Assembly: GCA_037975125.1 (NCBI GenBank)
Contig: CM075860.1
Location: 26,928,504-26,992,503 of the forward strand
From: Latrodectus hesperus
Lineage: Eukaryota > Arthropoda > Arachnida > Araneae > Theridiidae
Reading direction: 5' to 3'
DNA length: 64,000 nucleotides
The translations under genes were made by a program, and so were the position numbers. This document shows positions 22,901-37,900 of the stretch, one piece after another; position 1 is the first letter of the stretch; every line of letters starts with the position of its first letter. The notes beneath the pieces were generated by a model that did not search any database, was not told the origin of the DNA, and saw nothing but the letters and a program-made list of their open reading frames with translations.

Positions 22901-25900
22901 ATGAAAGAATGCCTATTTTATTTACATATTGTGCCAAGCAATCATGACCTGTTTGCAGTCTGAAATTTGTCACAACCTCTTTATGGGATTTTAAACAAAA
23001 CTTTTTTCAAGTGTCTTGAATGTTAGTCCAGGTTTTGCCTGTTGATTTTGCTGCCTGGTCAAATTTAAAAGTATTCATTAATTTCTTAAAAACATGATTT
23101 CTAAGTGAATTGCTTTGAAGTTCTGTGGCTCAAGTGTTCCAACTAGTGAATCTGCTATTTCGTTCCAATTGATACCCTCATGTGAAGGGATTCATTAAAA
23201 AAGTGCTAATTTTGTTGTATTTATAAAGCGAAGATTAGTCTTATTTCTATAATAATCTGATTATCTATACCATGATTTATGGCTACTGCCTAGATGGCTG
23301 ATGTAGAATCAACTAGAATAACTGCTTTACAAAAACAATTGATTTATACATTGAGATTTGTCAGAACAGTTGAGATTACAAAGATCTCTACATCAGAAGT
23401 CAACATGATGTATCCCGCAGGAGTACAGTGGGAAAAGAGTTTACTGTATACACGTGCCCCATTTTTTTGTAATTATTATTTTTCATATAAATTATAAGAT
23501 GACAATAAAATCAAATTAAATATTTAATGAGTTTTAAAATAATACTTATATTTACAATAAAATATTGAGTTATTTAGAATATTCAACTGATTTAAAATGT
23601 GTAAATATATTTTTAAGAATTTGTAGAAATTAATGATACTTTTCAGGTATTTACCTCTGGTAAGGTAAGTCCAAGCATTATGGATGAAAATCCATAAAAA
23701 TTTCCTAAAGCTGTTTTAGTTTCTATTGCAATTTCAATCCACTTATTCAGTAATTTTATCCTTTCTTCTTCTTCAGGTGATGTCAAAATTGAAACAGCAA
23801 CAAACAATTTCATGCTTTCAGTTCTATAACATAATAAAAAAATAGCAAATTGCTTTTTTAATAATTTCAGTACATTAATGTGAAGGCTGTATGAGCAATA
23901 CAATGGGGGAAATAAAAGTATCATATTGAAAAATATAAATACAGAAATTGGAAATTTATTAGAGTTTAATCAATTTTATGAGATGGTAAAAAATTTGTTA
24001 ATTGTTATATGATTAAAAAAGTCATATCTCTGGAATTAAAAGTATTAATGACTGATTTGGTTTGTGCTATGGTTACCTTAAGCACAGGGGACTAATTTGA
24101 TCAAGTTTTGTAATTCTAAGTGGATTCCAAACCATTACAACATCCAAATTCAAGATCAGTTGAAGAGAAGACCAGAAAACTATTGAGCATTTTTCCTTTG
24201 AAAATAACCTATTTATCTATACTAAACTGTTAAGCTTATTTATTATAAGACATTGGAAACATTCATTAGCACTGAAAAAAATGCATTGACATACTTAGAA
24301 TATATTTTACTATTAATAATTTAAATTTTTAATCATAAATACTATAAAGTATAAATAATCTTTTAAATATATCATTTTTTAATGTTAATATGCTTGAAGT
24401 GCACCATATCATATGAGGGTATACCTTTTATGTTTTTACAAATGAACAATAGAGGGTGCTACAGAAATTTTTTTTCAGGATATTTGTAAAAGTCACGTTT
24501 TTTTCTCTCTTGGAATGAGTAGCGTCTTAGAAATCGTCTGCATAGTTTGTTTACCGTGAGTGTTTTAAAGAAGTAAGTAAGTTCTATAAATGGAAAAAAC
24601 TTGTGAAAGTTTCCGTTGGATGATTTTTTATGATTTTAAAAAAGTCCTTACTTGACAAGAATGCATAGAATCACTTCGTGTAACTTTTGGTAATGAAGCA
24701 CCATCAAAAAAGACTGTTTATAATTGGTTTGCAGAATTTGGTCGTGCATCCATCAGTGATGAATCTCATGAAGGACGACCGAAATCCGTAGTGATTCCAA
24801 ACAACATCAATGCTGTACACAAGCTGTTGAAGAAAATCGGCATGTCATGTATCGTGAGATAAAATCATCTCTTGGCACATCACAGACTGCAATACATTTG
24901 ATTTTGCATGAACACTTAACTGTTAAAAAAGATTTGTTCCAGATGGATTCTGCACAATTTGACAGAAGCTCAAAATGAAATTCGGAAATTTGTGTAAATT
25001 GGTATAAAGAAATGAAAAAAAATCAAATGGGGAACAGCAAAATCTGTATGCAACATCGTTACAAGTGACGAAACCTGGATACATTTGTATATGCCGGAAA
25101 TTAAACAACAATCCACTGTTTGGGTAATTTAAAATGAACCAAATCTAACAAAAGTTGCTCCTTCATGAAGCACTTCCAAGAAAATGATTGGTTGTTTCTT
25201 TGGCCTTACGGGGCATATTGCAACCATTCCTTTAGAGGATCAAAAAACTGTTAACGCTAAATGGTATACAGAAATTTGTTTGCCAAAAGTCATCAATGAA
25301 ATCAGGAAAAACAAAAACTGCCGCATCATTCTTCATCACGACAACGTCAGCTCCTACAGAGCACATCAAACAATTGATTATTTAAAGGATAAAAATATCG
25401 AATTAATGTCTCATTGCATATATTCTCCTGACCTTTTCTTGTTCCCTTATGTCAAAAAAAAAAAAAAAAAAAAAAAAAACAGCGTGGGCAGCAATTTTCA
25501 TCACCTCAAAAAGCTGTTGATGTTTCCCAAAACCATGTTTCTGAGATATCAACTTCAGAGTGGAAAAACTGTTTCAAGAATTGATTTGAACAGATGGAAA
25601 AGTGTATAAATCTTAAAGGCGAATATTTTTAAAAGCAATAAAATGGTTTGTGCCTAAAAAATTCTTTTTCTTTCTACTTTTTGTAGAAACTTAAAAGACA
25701 ACCCTCTTATAAAGCAATTAGGTTATAAAATTTTTTATTATTAATTTTTTTTAATTTAAGTGAATTTTGAAAAAAAGTATTAAATAACATAACTAAAAAG
25801 ACATATTATGCGATAAATGCTGCAAAAATAAATTAATAGTGAAAAAAATGGGCTTAATTAAATACATACTTTTCTAATAATGTGATGGAATTTATTAAAG

Positions 25901-28900
25901 ATTTTTTTTATTGAATTCATTCAGAATTTATTTTGAAACTAAAAGAATCAAATAAAGAATTTATCACTATGCTGTAAAACTTTTTATAATGCAAGATATG
26001 AATTCATTTACTGTTGTTTTGGAGTTAAATGATCAAACTCTTATAATAAAATATTCATTCTTATTTTGATCATACTACAAGCAGCTTTTCTCATACTTAA
26101 TTGTATTAAATTTATTATGCAAATGTTTGAAATTTTACAAATGTAAATCATTATAGAGATATCTTTTAATTACATATTACTATTAAAAACAATGCTTTAA
26201 TATTGGGAAAAATTAAAAATTTCTAAAAAAAATATTGATGTTTTTTTTCGCACATTGAAAACATGAATAGGATATTAATTACTTTCACAATTTATTTTTT
26301 AAAGTAAATTTTTTCTATTTTATTATTATAAAATGTTTTTGATAACTAATGTTTAACATTTCTAGTATATTTCTCACTGCAAATATGTAGATAATTTTCT
26401 TCTATAAATATGTACTATCTATACATTATTTATATTATCAATTGCTTTTATATATTTTTCTGACTACTATAAAAATTCTGATAACTATTAAAGCAAATAA
26501 GTGAAATATAAGCAAGCTCGTACTTCAAAATATTCTTAAATAATTTAGATGGTAGAAATTAGAAATATTTTAAACAAATCATTTCTGTTAGGAAAACAAC
26601 TTATAAATAAACGTGATTCTAAAAATTTTCAACTTTTTGTGACTGTTCATTCATTGCCTTTTTTTCTACATAATTTAAGGAACTATTTTCTATTAACTTT
26701 AGTTTTAAATAGAAATAACCAAAAACTAAAAAAAAATGTTATAAACTTGTTAGAGAAAGTAGAATTACCTTTCGTATAAATCCTTCAACATTTGTTCTCC
26801 TTGTGGAAGCAAAAAATATTCAAGCCCACTTGTCACACCCATTCCTAAATCTATTTCTTCAAAATGTTGAGCAATTTCTAGATCCATCCTTGTCAGATGG
26901 CATGCCAGTATTCTGGAACTATTTGAAAGCAATAAAGTTCGAATGCGGGACAAAACTGTGGCTTCTAAAGGTAAATTTTCATTTACTAAGAGCATTGATT
27001 TAAATTTTTGTGGTTCAAAGGATGATGAAGTTTGGATTTTAGGGATTGTAAACTGTTTGCTAATTGAATCCATATCAGGTGTAGAGCTTTCACTTGAAAA
27101 ACTAGGTCTGTCCAAAAAAGAAAAACGAGTTTCTGATTGTTGTCTTTTTAAAGACAGATGAGCAAATGATGTATTAGGAATAGGAATAGCATAGATAAAA
27201 TTATTCTCCGCATCATTAGACAATTTTCGCTCTCTTTTTACAACAAAAGGCCTTTGTGCACACCTTCTTGATGGAACTCGACTAGGTTTAGGAGGTGGCT
27301 TATTTTCACAGTTTACAGAGACAGATGCTAAGGCATCTGAATTAAATAGACCGGAATTGGGCCTAGCCTCCAATGTCTTTTTTTCAGTATTTGGATAAAG
27401 GGTTGGATCACTGCCAACTCTAATTAAATTACTAACATGTTTAGAAGAATCACTTTTTTTATTATTAGTTTTCTCAACAATTTCAATTTTTTCTGTTTTA
27501 TCAAGTGAGGACAACATTTTTGATTGTATATTTTCAATTGGATTTTGCAAATCTGGTTTCAAAGGGTGATCATTGTTGGTTGTCGAGAAGTCTGGTGGAA
27601 TTTTCTCTAATGCTTTAGCAACATAATGTATTTGGCATTGAATTCCATATCGTGAAGCATAATATGATAATGGCATACTTCGATTCACTGGTTGACTAAT
27701 GATTACTCCAGAATTTTCTGACAAAGGGCACTTACTACCTACATAATAAGTAATAAAGTCTGGTATACTATCAAAGCTTTCTTTCTCAAAGGCATATTGA
27801 ATTCTTTCATAAACTGTATCAGGTTGCAGTATGACCTAGATAATTAAATAAAAATTAAATTATTACATTATTATTGGCAATTTCCCATATTAATATCAAA
27901 ATAATTATTTCAATAGTTTAACTTCATAATGCAAAAAGAATTTTAACAAAAGTTCATTATTAAATTTAATTTTGATATCAGAAGAATATAAATTAATTTT
28001 TTAAAAAAAAAATGGATTTATCAATCTTTTCTATTTTGGATTATCTAACTGCTAATGTTAGAATTAAATAAAATAAGTTTTCATATGTTGATATAACTCA
28101 TGTTCACTTATATATATATTTCTACTGTATTGAAAAAGTGTAGGAAACAGTAAAATAAATATCTGAAATAAAAGATGAATTTTATATACCATTAGAATTG
28201 AATCTGATGAAACATAATTAATGCAATAATGTAAAAAGTCTCAGTAATTAAAAATATTCTATTTTGCTATATCAATAGTACTTATCCTTGTCTTTCATGC
28301 CCACTAATTTGACCAAAATTTAATGAGGGGTGACAAATATATTTTTAAATGGAGAACTTGTTTTATAAGGGCAAAGTATTTAGCAAATAACAGCATGCTC
28401 TATGGCACTACTGAGCATAACACATCATTCTTTTATAATTGACCTGAAGTAGTTTTATGCAGATAAATAATGGTACAAATTTGAAAAATCAGATTAAAAA
28501 TATTAATAATATCTCTAAGTCACTTCATTAACATTTTAAAATGCTACAAATTCTAATATTTGAAAAATTAAACTCATTATAGTAACAAAGTGATTAAGTA
28601 TATGAATAATTATAGTTTGAATAGTCTTTTTATAATTATAGTTTGAAATATTTTTCATCAAAACCAGAGTAGAAAAAATTAAATGAAAGTTGAGATAAAA
28701 AGTGTAAAAAACAATAAAATAAGAAAAGATACTAGCATTTAAACTTATACATCATATAATAAGTAAACATAATTTTCCAGTCAGGAAATCTGAAATTTTT
28801 TAGGTAATCTGAAAAATTGGTGCACATGTTAGTGCCTTTAGATGTGAGGATTTAATGGTAGTACACTCATTTTGATGCCTTTTGAATAATCACTTTTATT

Positions 28901-31900
28901 CTGATGTACAAAAAGTAAACTATATCCTATTTATTTTTGTATAGCAGATATACTTCAATTTGTTTTAACACCAAAATAACACTCTTTTATAAGTTTATAA
29001 TTAAACATTTCATAAACTTGTGTAAGTGCTAAAATCACTTTATTATAAGTCAAACATGTCTTTGTTAAAAAGAATTGTGTTTAAGAGCAGTTATAGGTTT
29101 GTGTATGAGTGAGAATGATTACTAACATTTATTATTAAAATAAACAATATGGAAAGTATTTTATTTAACAATGAATGAATTTGTTCATAATAAAACATAT
29201 TTAACTATTTAAGGCTACAGTTAATTAATATAATTAGAAAATTTCTTATTATTCACATAACATTTTTAAATTGCTTCAAAGTCATAGAATTTTAAAATAT
29301 AACTAATTTATTTGGTAAAAATTTATAGACATAATAATAAAATGCTATTTATATTTCACTGTAAAATTCCAATTTTATTCAGCAAATTTTAGGAAAATAT
29401 TTAGGCATGTTTCTATGTGAAAAGAATCCTTACAAAATTTTTTAGAAATATAAACATGTTTTCATTTTTTTTTTAATGGAATGAGACTATGATATAAAAA
29501 AATATGTTGTGAAAATTATTATAAAAAAATTTGTAAACATTAAAAAGTGATCAAAAGAAAAATGTAATCATCGATGTATAGTATTAATGAATATATTTCA
29601 TTTTTTTATATTTTTAATATTTCTGCTATTTTAGTTCAAAACTTCAACAATTTCTATAAGATAAAAAAGGTGTTAACATTAGTTGGATAAAATATGTATG
29701 CATATCTACCAAATTTATTTCTTCATAATTGCTTAATATATGACCTTGTTTTTATTTCAAAGTTACAAATTTATCAGTGAAAATATTAAATAATAATTCC
29801 ACTAATAAATTTTCAACTTTTTAAGAAAGTATTCATAACTTTTTTGAATAATTTTAAAATCAGGATATTACGTACAACAATTCATATTATTCATTACTAA
29901 AATTTTTAACATTGATGAAATATAAACAACTTATATTTATAATTATATACAGAAGATTTATTAATTTTCATTATTTTTAAAAATAAATTTGCGCAAAAAT
30001 ACAATATTGGAGTTATGATTACATTATATATATTAGCACGACTATTTATTAAAATTAAAAGAAAAGTAAAAATCTAATTGATTACTATGCAAAAATATTT
30101 CATTAAGTTTTAAATTACAGAATTAGATAGAATTTAGTATTACTTAAAATCTTACACATTACTTTTTTTATTATGAAGTGCAAAGGCAAATCTTTCCATT
30201 TACATGTAATCACAAAATCACCAGGTTGTGAAATGCAATCTCTAACAAGAAAATCTCCATCATTTTTTACTAATTCTTCAGCTCTTTGGCGCAGAATAGT
30301 TCCATGATACCAAGCATGACTTCTCAAATCAGAACTATCCAAACTTAATTCTTTTTCCAAAGCTTTTTTCAAGTCAGTAGCTGTTGCATCTGAATCTGGA
30401 TATGAATCCTAAATTTGAAGTTATATATGTTTAATTTTTTAACTTAAGTTTAATATTTAGAAAAAAATAATGATCTACAAAATTAACATCATGTAGTGAA
30501 TAGACTGATGACTAAGCCCTTTTTATATTTTTCTATAAAGGTTCGTTAATAAAATTTTGAAATAGGAAACACATTGATACAAATAGTTAAATAGCATTAT
30601 ATTTAGAAAAAAATATGAAACAAAATGATACACACAGAAACATTGTTAAAACAATTTACTGAAAATGTCAGTTCAATTTTGCTTCAAGGAATATTCCAAG
30701 AAGACATTAATGAAACAAGTTGCAAATGAAATCTAGTTTTTTAAGATATATAAGTTGAAAATTCTTTTTCTACAAATTTACAGGTTAATTTTGATTTGAA
30801 ATATAAATTGGAAGAATATTCAAACATTTAAAATATTTTATTAATCAATTATCTTATTAATTTTTTATCATATTGAATGTCACCTCTAATTTTTTTTTTT
30901 TTTTTTATAAAGAATATACATTATTTTTTAAACATTTTTAAGAAAAAATGAGTTCAGAAAACGTATGCTACACTTATATATGAGCAAGGTTATTTATCTG
31001 CTGAAAAATAAAATTCTATAAAGGCCACTTTCTCTTTTTCCCTCATTTCCATTTTGTATCCATTACCTTAAGTGCTTAGAATGAATGTACATTTTTTGCA
31101 GTTGAAATCAATAAGGAATAGAAAAAGTAGATAAACAAAAAGGTAAAATTTTATGAAATTCCTTAACTTAAAATGTATTTGTCTTAGAAGATTAAAGAGG
31201 ATAAATGGTGCACAAACGAACCTAATTTTGTTAAAAGAGTGAAATAGTTTTTTTTTCTTATTAAAAGACATATAAAATGAATTGCAACTTAAAAAAATAT
31301 ATTGAAGACACACTAAAGAGAAACATAAATTAATGGTCTTATTGCATTATGAGTAAAATCTTCATATATTCAAAGATTTATTAAAATTTTATTATAAATA
31401 TTCTTAAAATTACCAAAATAAATTATAAATTATGTGTAAAAGTAAATAATTTCACATGACATTAATAACTATTATATATTAAATAATAGATTATAAATAT
31501 CGTCTCTTGGTATACGTATGAATTTATTTAACACAAAGTATGAATCTTCTAATTATTAAAACATTAAACTGGAGTGACTATTTTTCATTGTCTATGAACA
31601 CACAATCTAGACTGTCATAATTTTTTTATATGAGGATCAAACTACATCTATCCTTAGCATTAATCTTCTCTTTTGTAGCTGTGTTTAGATAATTAAGATT
31701 TTAGCAATTGCTGATTAGGATCCTTCTCTTGACAATGTAGAAAATTTGTAAATTTCATATTATCATCTTTGGCTAATCCTAAATTTAAAAATTCTTTGTT
31801 TTGGGTAAACAATACATGAAAGTTTTGATAACAATTCAAACATTTCTTTTTACAATAAAAATGTATTGGGTAGTCATATTTAAGGTTTAATTGTTTTCAA

Positions 31901-32138
31901 TTAATATATATTGCAATTAATACATTTCTTTTATAAGACAGCCATAAAATTCCTAAGGTAATCTGTAAAGTCTAAGACAAAAATTATTTTGAAATTTAAA
32001 TAGTTTGTAGAATAATTGAAATTCAATAAAATTATTTTAAAAATTAAAAAAAAATAAATTTTTACTAATAAATGCTTACCATGCTTAATATGGAACTACA
32101 ATTATTTTTATCTTATGAATTTTATAAGATTCACTAAA

Positions 32139-32174
<36 letters not shown>

Positions 32175-34890
32175 GAAAGAATTACATTGGCCTCCAAAAG
32201 TTAAGGAACAACCGATTTTTTGTGCTTAATTTGCAAATGAATGAATGTAGAAACACTAAATTTGGATGACATGTGCACAAAACAGGTATTTAGTGACTGC
32301 AACATAGAAGTTTACATAATAAAAAAGCAAAAAGGATTTACAACAAAAAAATGCAATCTCGCTGGAAAAGTACATTCTTGGAAAAAAGAATAATCACAGT
32401 TTTATGTGGTAAAAAGTAATAGAAGCATAACAAAAATGAGTTTTAATAAGGGATATGCCCAACCCTAGCTTGCATGCATTGGCGGCATCAACTTTCCATG
32501 CTGTCAATTAAATTGTTGGTTACAAAAATGGGAAGCGAAGACCAGACATGGAGTAAGTTTGTTCCAGCTTCCTAAAGACCTTGAAGGAGGATTTAAAGCA
32601 GCAACCTGTCTACCAAGATACTCCCACACATGTTCTATTTGATTCAGGTCTGGAGATCGATTTGGCCATTCCATTCGCTCCAAATCAAGATCCTCAAGAT
32701 ATTCCTCAACTACTACAGCTCGATGAACTCGTGCGTTATCATCCATCAGAATGAAATCATTGCCAATTGCACCGGCATGTGGGTAGACATATGGATCAAG
32801 GATCTCATCCCTATATCTCACGCCAGTCACAGTTCCTCTCTGGAACACATGTAGGTCAGTGTGACCACCGGCTGAGATACCAGCCCAAACCATCATTCTA
32901 CCGCTGCGGTAACTGTCTCTTTACACAATGCTGGATTGGTGGTATCTGGTGTTTTTTTCCCTCCAGATCAGAAGACGTCCTAAATCGTTCTCCAATGTGA
33001 CTATGGACTCGTATGTGAAGAGTACAGAAGCCAATTGCTGTCTGGTCCAGGAAACGTGTTCTCTTGCACAAGATAATCGAGCCCTTCTTTGTCGTCCGGT
33101 GAGGGGTACACACACAACTGGTCGTCTTGCATAGAGACCTGCATGGTGAAGACGCCTTCGTACCGTACTAGCGGATATTCTTCTCCCCAATGCTACAGAG
33201 AGGTCTGCAACAAGTTGTGGATCAGAAATTCTCCTTCGGACCAAAAGAGCTATAAAACGGTCTTCTGCAGGTGTTTTGACTCGTGTTCGGCCTGGTACAT
33301 GTCTTCTGGATACAGAAACTTCAGTTTGATATTGATAAAAAGTTATTTTGTAATTATATCTAATCATGTTTATAGCATTAAAACATGAAATAATTTCAGT
33401 TCATTGAAAGTACTTATAAATAATATCAAGACCATTATTACAAGTAAAAATATACCATTTCACTTCCAAAGCACTAGATGAATAATTTGTAATTCATCAT
33501 TTTTATTGTAATTAAAACTTCATTACAATTTGGTCAGAAAGTAATTAGATTTTATCAAATGATATTTGAAATAACTTTGCAGAGTTAGTACAAATTTGTA
33601 TTTAGGATAATAATAATATTTTAATTCCATATTTAATTGATTAATTTGTTAATTACATAAAGCACTACAAGTGTTGAGACAGGATTATTCAGAGCAAACA
33701 CTCACTGCTTAGATTAGATTCGTTACTAAGCAATAAAATACCAATATTGCGCTTCTAGATCTAAAATATGCACGTTGTTCGAAGTAAAAGCTTGGAAGTT
33801 TTCCAATCTTTCCTCCTTGAGACATGTGAATACAGCCCACTAACCATGAAATATTTTTCCAAGGAAACAATCTATGTCACGAATACAAACATTTCTTACC
33901 ACTTATTTGGTCCTCTGTTAGGAATCCCGCCATTGGATACAATTGAATTAATAAGCAGCCCATAAGCGATGTTAATGTTGATACATCATATGGTATTCAA
34001 ATGCCATGCAACATCTTTTATCTATCAGTTTTCGCCCTAAAGTGTCAGATTAATGATACATTGTAGGAAACATTTCGAAAGTTCTTGTGTGTTTCTCAAC
34101 TCATTTATGATATTCTTTCTTTGGTCAAACTAACAAAGTTTTGCTAAATAAAGGATTATCATGACTTTAAATGTATGATTAAATTCATAGAAAATACATT
34201 CGATAGTTTTATGCAGAATGCTGCCACATTTAAGTACTTAAATCAGATAGGTAATCTAAATTCAAATTTGGCATTTTAATAACTTATTTCTAGCATATGA
34301 CAAAATGTTCAATAAGACTTGAATCTTATTGTCTCATTTTTTATTTATTTGGCGTATATTTAAAACTCACATTTTGTGATATGGATATTGCTTAAAGATA
34401 TACATTTCAAAAATTCATTGCTTCATTCTTGTTATTTCATTTATTATTTACTCATGTACTGAAATCTCAGTCTGGCAAGGGCATTGTAAATTTGCAACTT
34501 ATGGATGAAAACATCTTTGTAAATAAAACAGTCACTTAAAACATAATTATTCTCTTACAGATTGATTGAAACTGGTGCGAGAGGAAGTACCCATTATTAA
34601 ATTTATCCTTATCGCATATCATATGATACGTCTGCCGTATCACTCAAGAATTCAGAGAGTTTTCAAGTTAGAATTCAGTGCATATCAATAAAATATTGCT
34701 CTTTCAACAGCTGAGTTATTTTTTAAGTTTAAAATGAAGAAAGTTTTATTTTTTAATTATTAATAAAAAATAATAAAGAATATCAAGATATTTCTTTTCA
34801 CAATGAAAATTATATTGATTTTCACCATTGGTTTAATCTACCTGATTGTGATATAGCTACTTAAAAAAATTTCTTATTTAATAAATTGAA

Positions 34891-34949
<59 letters not shown>

Positions 34950-37900
34950 CAGTGATACCTCAGAAAATGAATCGGTATCATCTAATACTATAAACAATAA
35001 TAATTATAGCTTAATTGAAATACACTGTTCAGCTTATTAAAATTTGAGTTCTTTTTTCTTGTAATTTGAAATTTCTAGATTTTTTGAAGTTTTTTTAATT
35101 TTTTTTCTTATCTAAATTACAATGTATTGCTGTTATTTTTAGGACAGTCCAAAATAAAACTACTTAATAATTAATGGATATTTTTATACACACGCCATGT
35201 ATAATTAAATTAATGCATTAAAATTGGTATTTAATATGCATACATTAAAAATATATATTCACAACATATGTGTCAGTATTAAAAAAATAAGTGCATACAC
35301 ACCATTAACAATTCTCAAGAAATATTCCCTTAAATGTTACTTTGAACTTGTTTCAAATGTTGTAAAAAAATGCAAAATTATATTAAGATGGTATTTTAAT
35401 ATAAAATATTTATCTTAAAATGATATAATTCTATATTTTCTTTTATAAAATTTGAAACAATTATAAGATTTTATCTAATTAGCATTTATAATTAATAAAT
35501 TAAAATTTCATGATAATATCTTGCATTTAAATTGTGTAATAATTTATTTGGCTCAAAATTTTCATGAGCTTCTTACGGTGTTACCCTATTTTCCCCCATG
35601 TGACGAGAGGACATTTATGAGATGTTTAAATTACCTCAAGAGCCTAACAGAAAATTAAATACTATTTGACAACACTCCATAACACATTTTAACATTTGAA
35701 TCTTAATTACTCTTTCCATTTCCGTAAATGAATTTCAGAAATAGTGTTATTTACCTTACACAACTTTTAAACTAATTTAAACTGAAGTAAATTAATTTAA
35801 TGAACCCAGATTTTTTTAAAATTATTTATTCTGTAATCAATAAATTTCATAGGAAAATTAATTTTTAAAAAATTTATAGAGCCAAAATACAAAAAATACT
35901 TTCTTTAATTTTATATTTTTCTAGCCAGAACCTATGCTGATTTTCTCTTTAAAATTTCTCTCCGATATTACACAAGTTTATGAGGGTGCATAAAAGTCAC
36001 TTCATCCATTTTGAATTTGCATAAAAATGTAGTCTAAAAACTGTTTTACCTAATGTAAAGTGATTATTATAAACTATTTACTTTTATTGTTATTGTTTAT
36101 AATTTATCTTTATTTTTATTAGTTGAAGATTTTCCTGTAGTAATTAATATTTTCTGCCATCCATGTTAATAAAAAAATATGGCTCCGTAAAAAGAATTTG
36201 TTTTTTATTCCATACACTTTAAAATTTTCTTTGTTATTTTCAAAAGCTAACAAAAAATTGATTCCACACATTGTATAAATAAATCATTATTGATCTTTTC
36301 TTTACTAATGAATAATTAAATTTCAGAAAATCAAAGGGGAAAATGCAATACTTTATTTAATATGAGCATAACTAGTATATTTATTGTGCCTTAGTTAAAT
36401 AAATGTAATTATTCTTTAAATCTAATGTAAAAAATCAATAATAAATAAAAGTTCAATAAACCAAGCCAAATTTTAAACTTTTTTTTAAATTATTAAAAAC
36501 GTACCTACAACCGCTAAAAGGAAACCAACATTTATTTTTAATAATATGACTAACAAGACTTTGGTAAATGTTTTGAGGTATCACATTTGTATGCAGATAT
36601 TAACTTTTTTACAGATAATTCTTATCTAGTGGTCAGCGTGCCTGACTGCGGATAGGGAGGCCCCGGGTTCTAATCCCAGTTCGGGCATGAATGTACTTTC
36701 TCTCTCTATCTATCCTGTCTTTGTATGAATGGGTTGTGAATAGTTGCCTACCCTATAAACAGGTACCTATGGCATGTGTGTACTGAGGAAGTCGGACTCC
36801 ACACCAAAATATGGTTAAGTTGAAACCATATTTTGGTGTGCTAGCTAGGCTGGCATTAAGTGGAGCAGAGCACACCATAATGCCAGCCTAGCTAGTACAC
36901 GACAAGAACAATGATAGATAATTCTGGTCATTTGAGTCAACTGCATAAATTATTACAATTGATAGGAGTTGTGAGTGCTGTAGCTTTTAAATCCTGCATG
37001 TTCAAAACAATATATTATTCCATAGATTATTATTAATTTAGTGAATTATCATTTTCTTAAAAACAAGTAAACCAAAACATTGTCATAAATTGCAAAATCT
37101 CAATATGGTGCTTAAAACATTTATTATTTGCAATGAAATGAATTTTCAATAAAAAATAATTTGAATGCTTAAACATCGAATGAAACTAACAGTACAGCAT
37201 GACTTTTTTTTATTTATCTAACATTTATAAAAATAAGTTGATGACTGAAAGATCAGCAATTTGGCTTTCAGCTTTTAACTTTAGTGTCCACTTTAATAGT
37301 TACAGAGTTCGATTAATACCTTGGACTTGTGTTTATTAGATGGGGTGAAGGTAGTTCAAGCCAACCTTAACCACAGTAGAAGTGGTACCACTAACCTTAG
37401 TAAGAAGTTTCTTGCTTGGTATATACACCTGGCCCTGATTCAGGAACCCTGGTTGGTTAGGGGAAGAATCAGTGGCCTCAAAGGAACTAAAGGTAAGCTT
37501 ATCCAATGTACCAATAGCAACACTAGAACTTGCATATTCTAACATAAAAACATTGAGGTTTTACCCCTCTCTGAATTTACCCTTAGAAACCTGACAGCTG
37601 TGAAAGTCAGACTCAATATAGAGGGAGGGGACAGAGAAATTGTTTTTGGCTCTGTGTACCTGCCCTATGAAGAGAAGGCTCCACCTGACCATTCTCTGCA
37701 CAAGTGCATGAATTTTTGCAGAGACAACAACTTACAGGGAGTCCTAGGACTAGACTGTAATGCTCACCATGTTGTCTGGGGAAGTACGGACACAAATAAA
37801 AGAGGTGAGTGCCTTTTAGAATTCATTCTAAACTACGGGTTAGATATTCTAAATGAGGGCAACAAACCAACTTTCATTACTTCCAATCGATTTGAAGTAA

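Larger units (their letters stand above)
36619..36925 (+). mobile_element. SINE family B (copy 2), with two fold-back insertions
   Basis: A-box-like TATCTAGTGG (36623-36632), B box GGTTCTAATCC (36666-36676), CT-rich tract, ATGAATGGGTTGTGAAT, TACCTATGGCATGTGTG, GCCAGCCTAGC and an AC-rich end, in the same order as the minus-strand copy at 1872-2166. The 3' part is longer than in that copy because two perfect inverted repeats (36800-36840 and 36841-36895) replace a simple linker. Confidence 0.88.

Noticed and set aside
33768..33965. 65-codon plus-strand gene
   Set aside because: No recognisable domain, splice context or codon signal; kept only as a remark on the intron.
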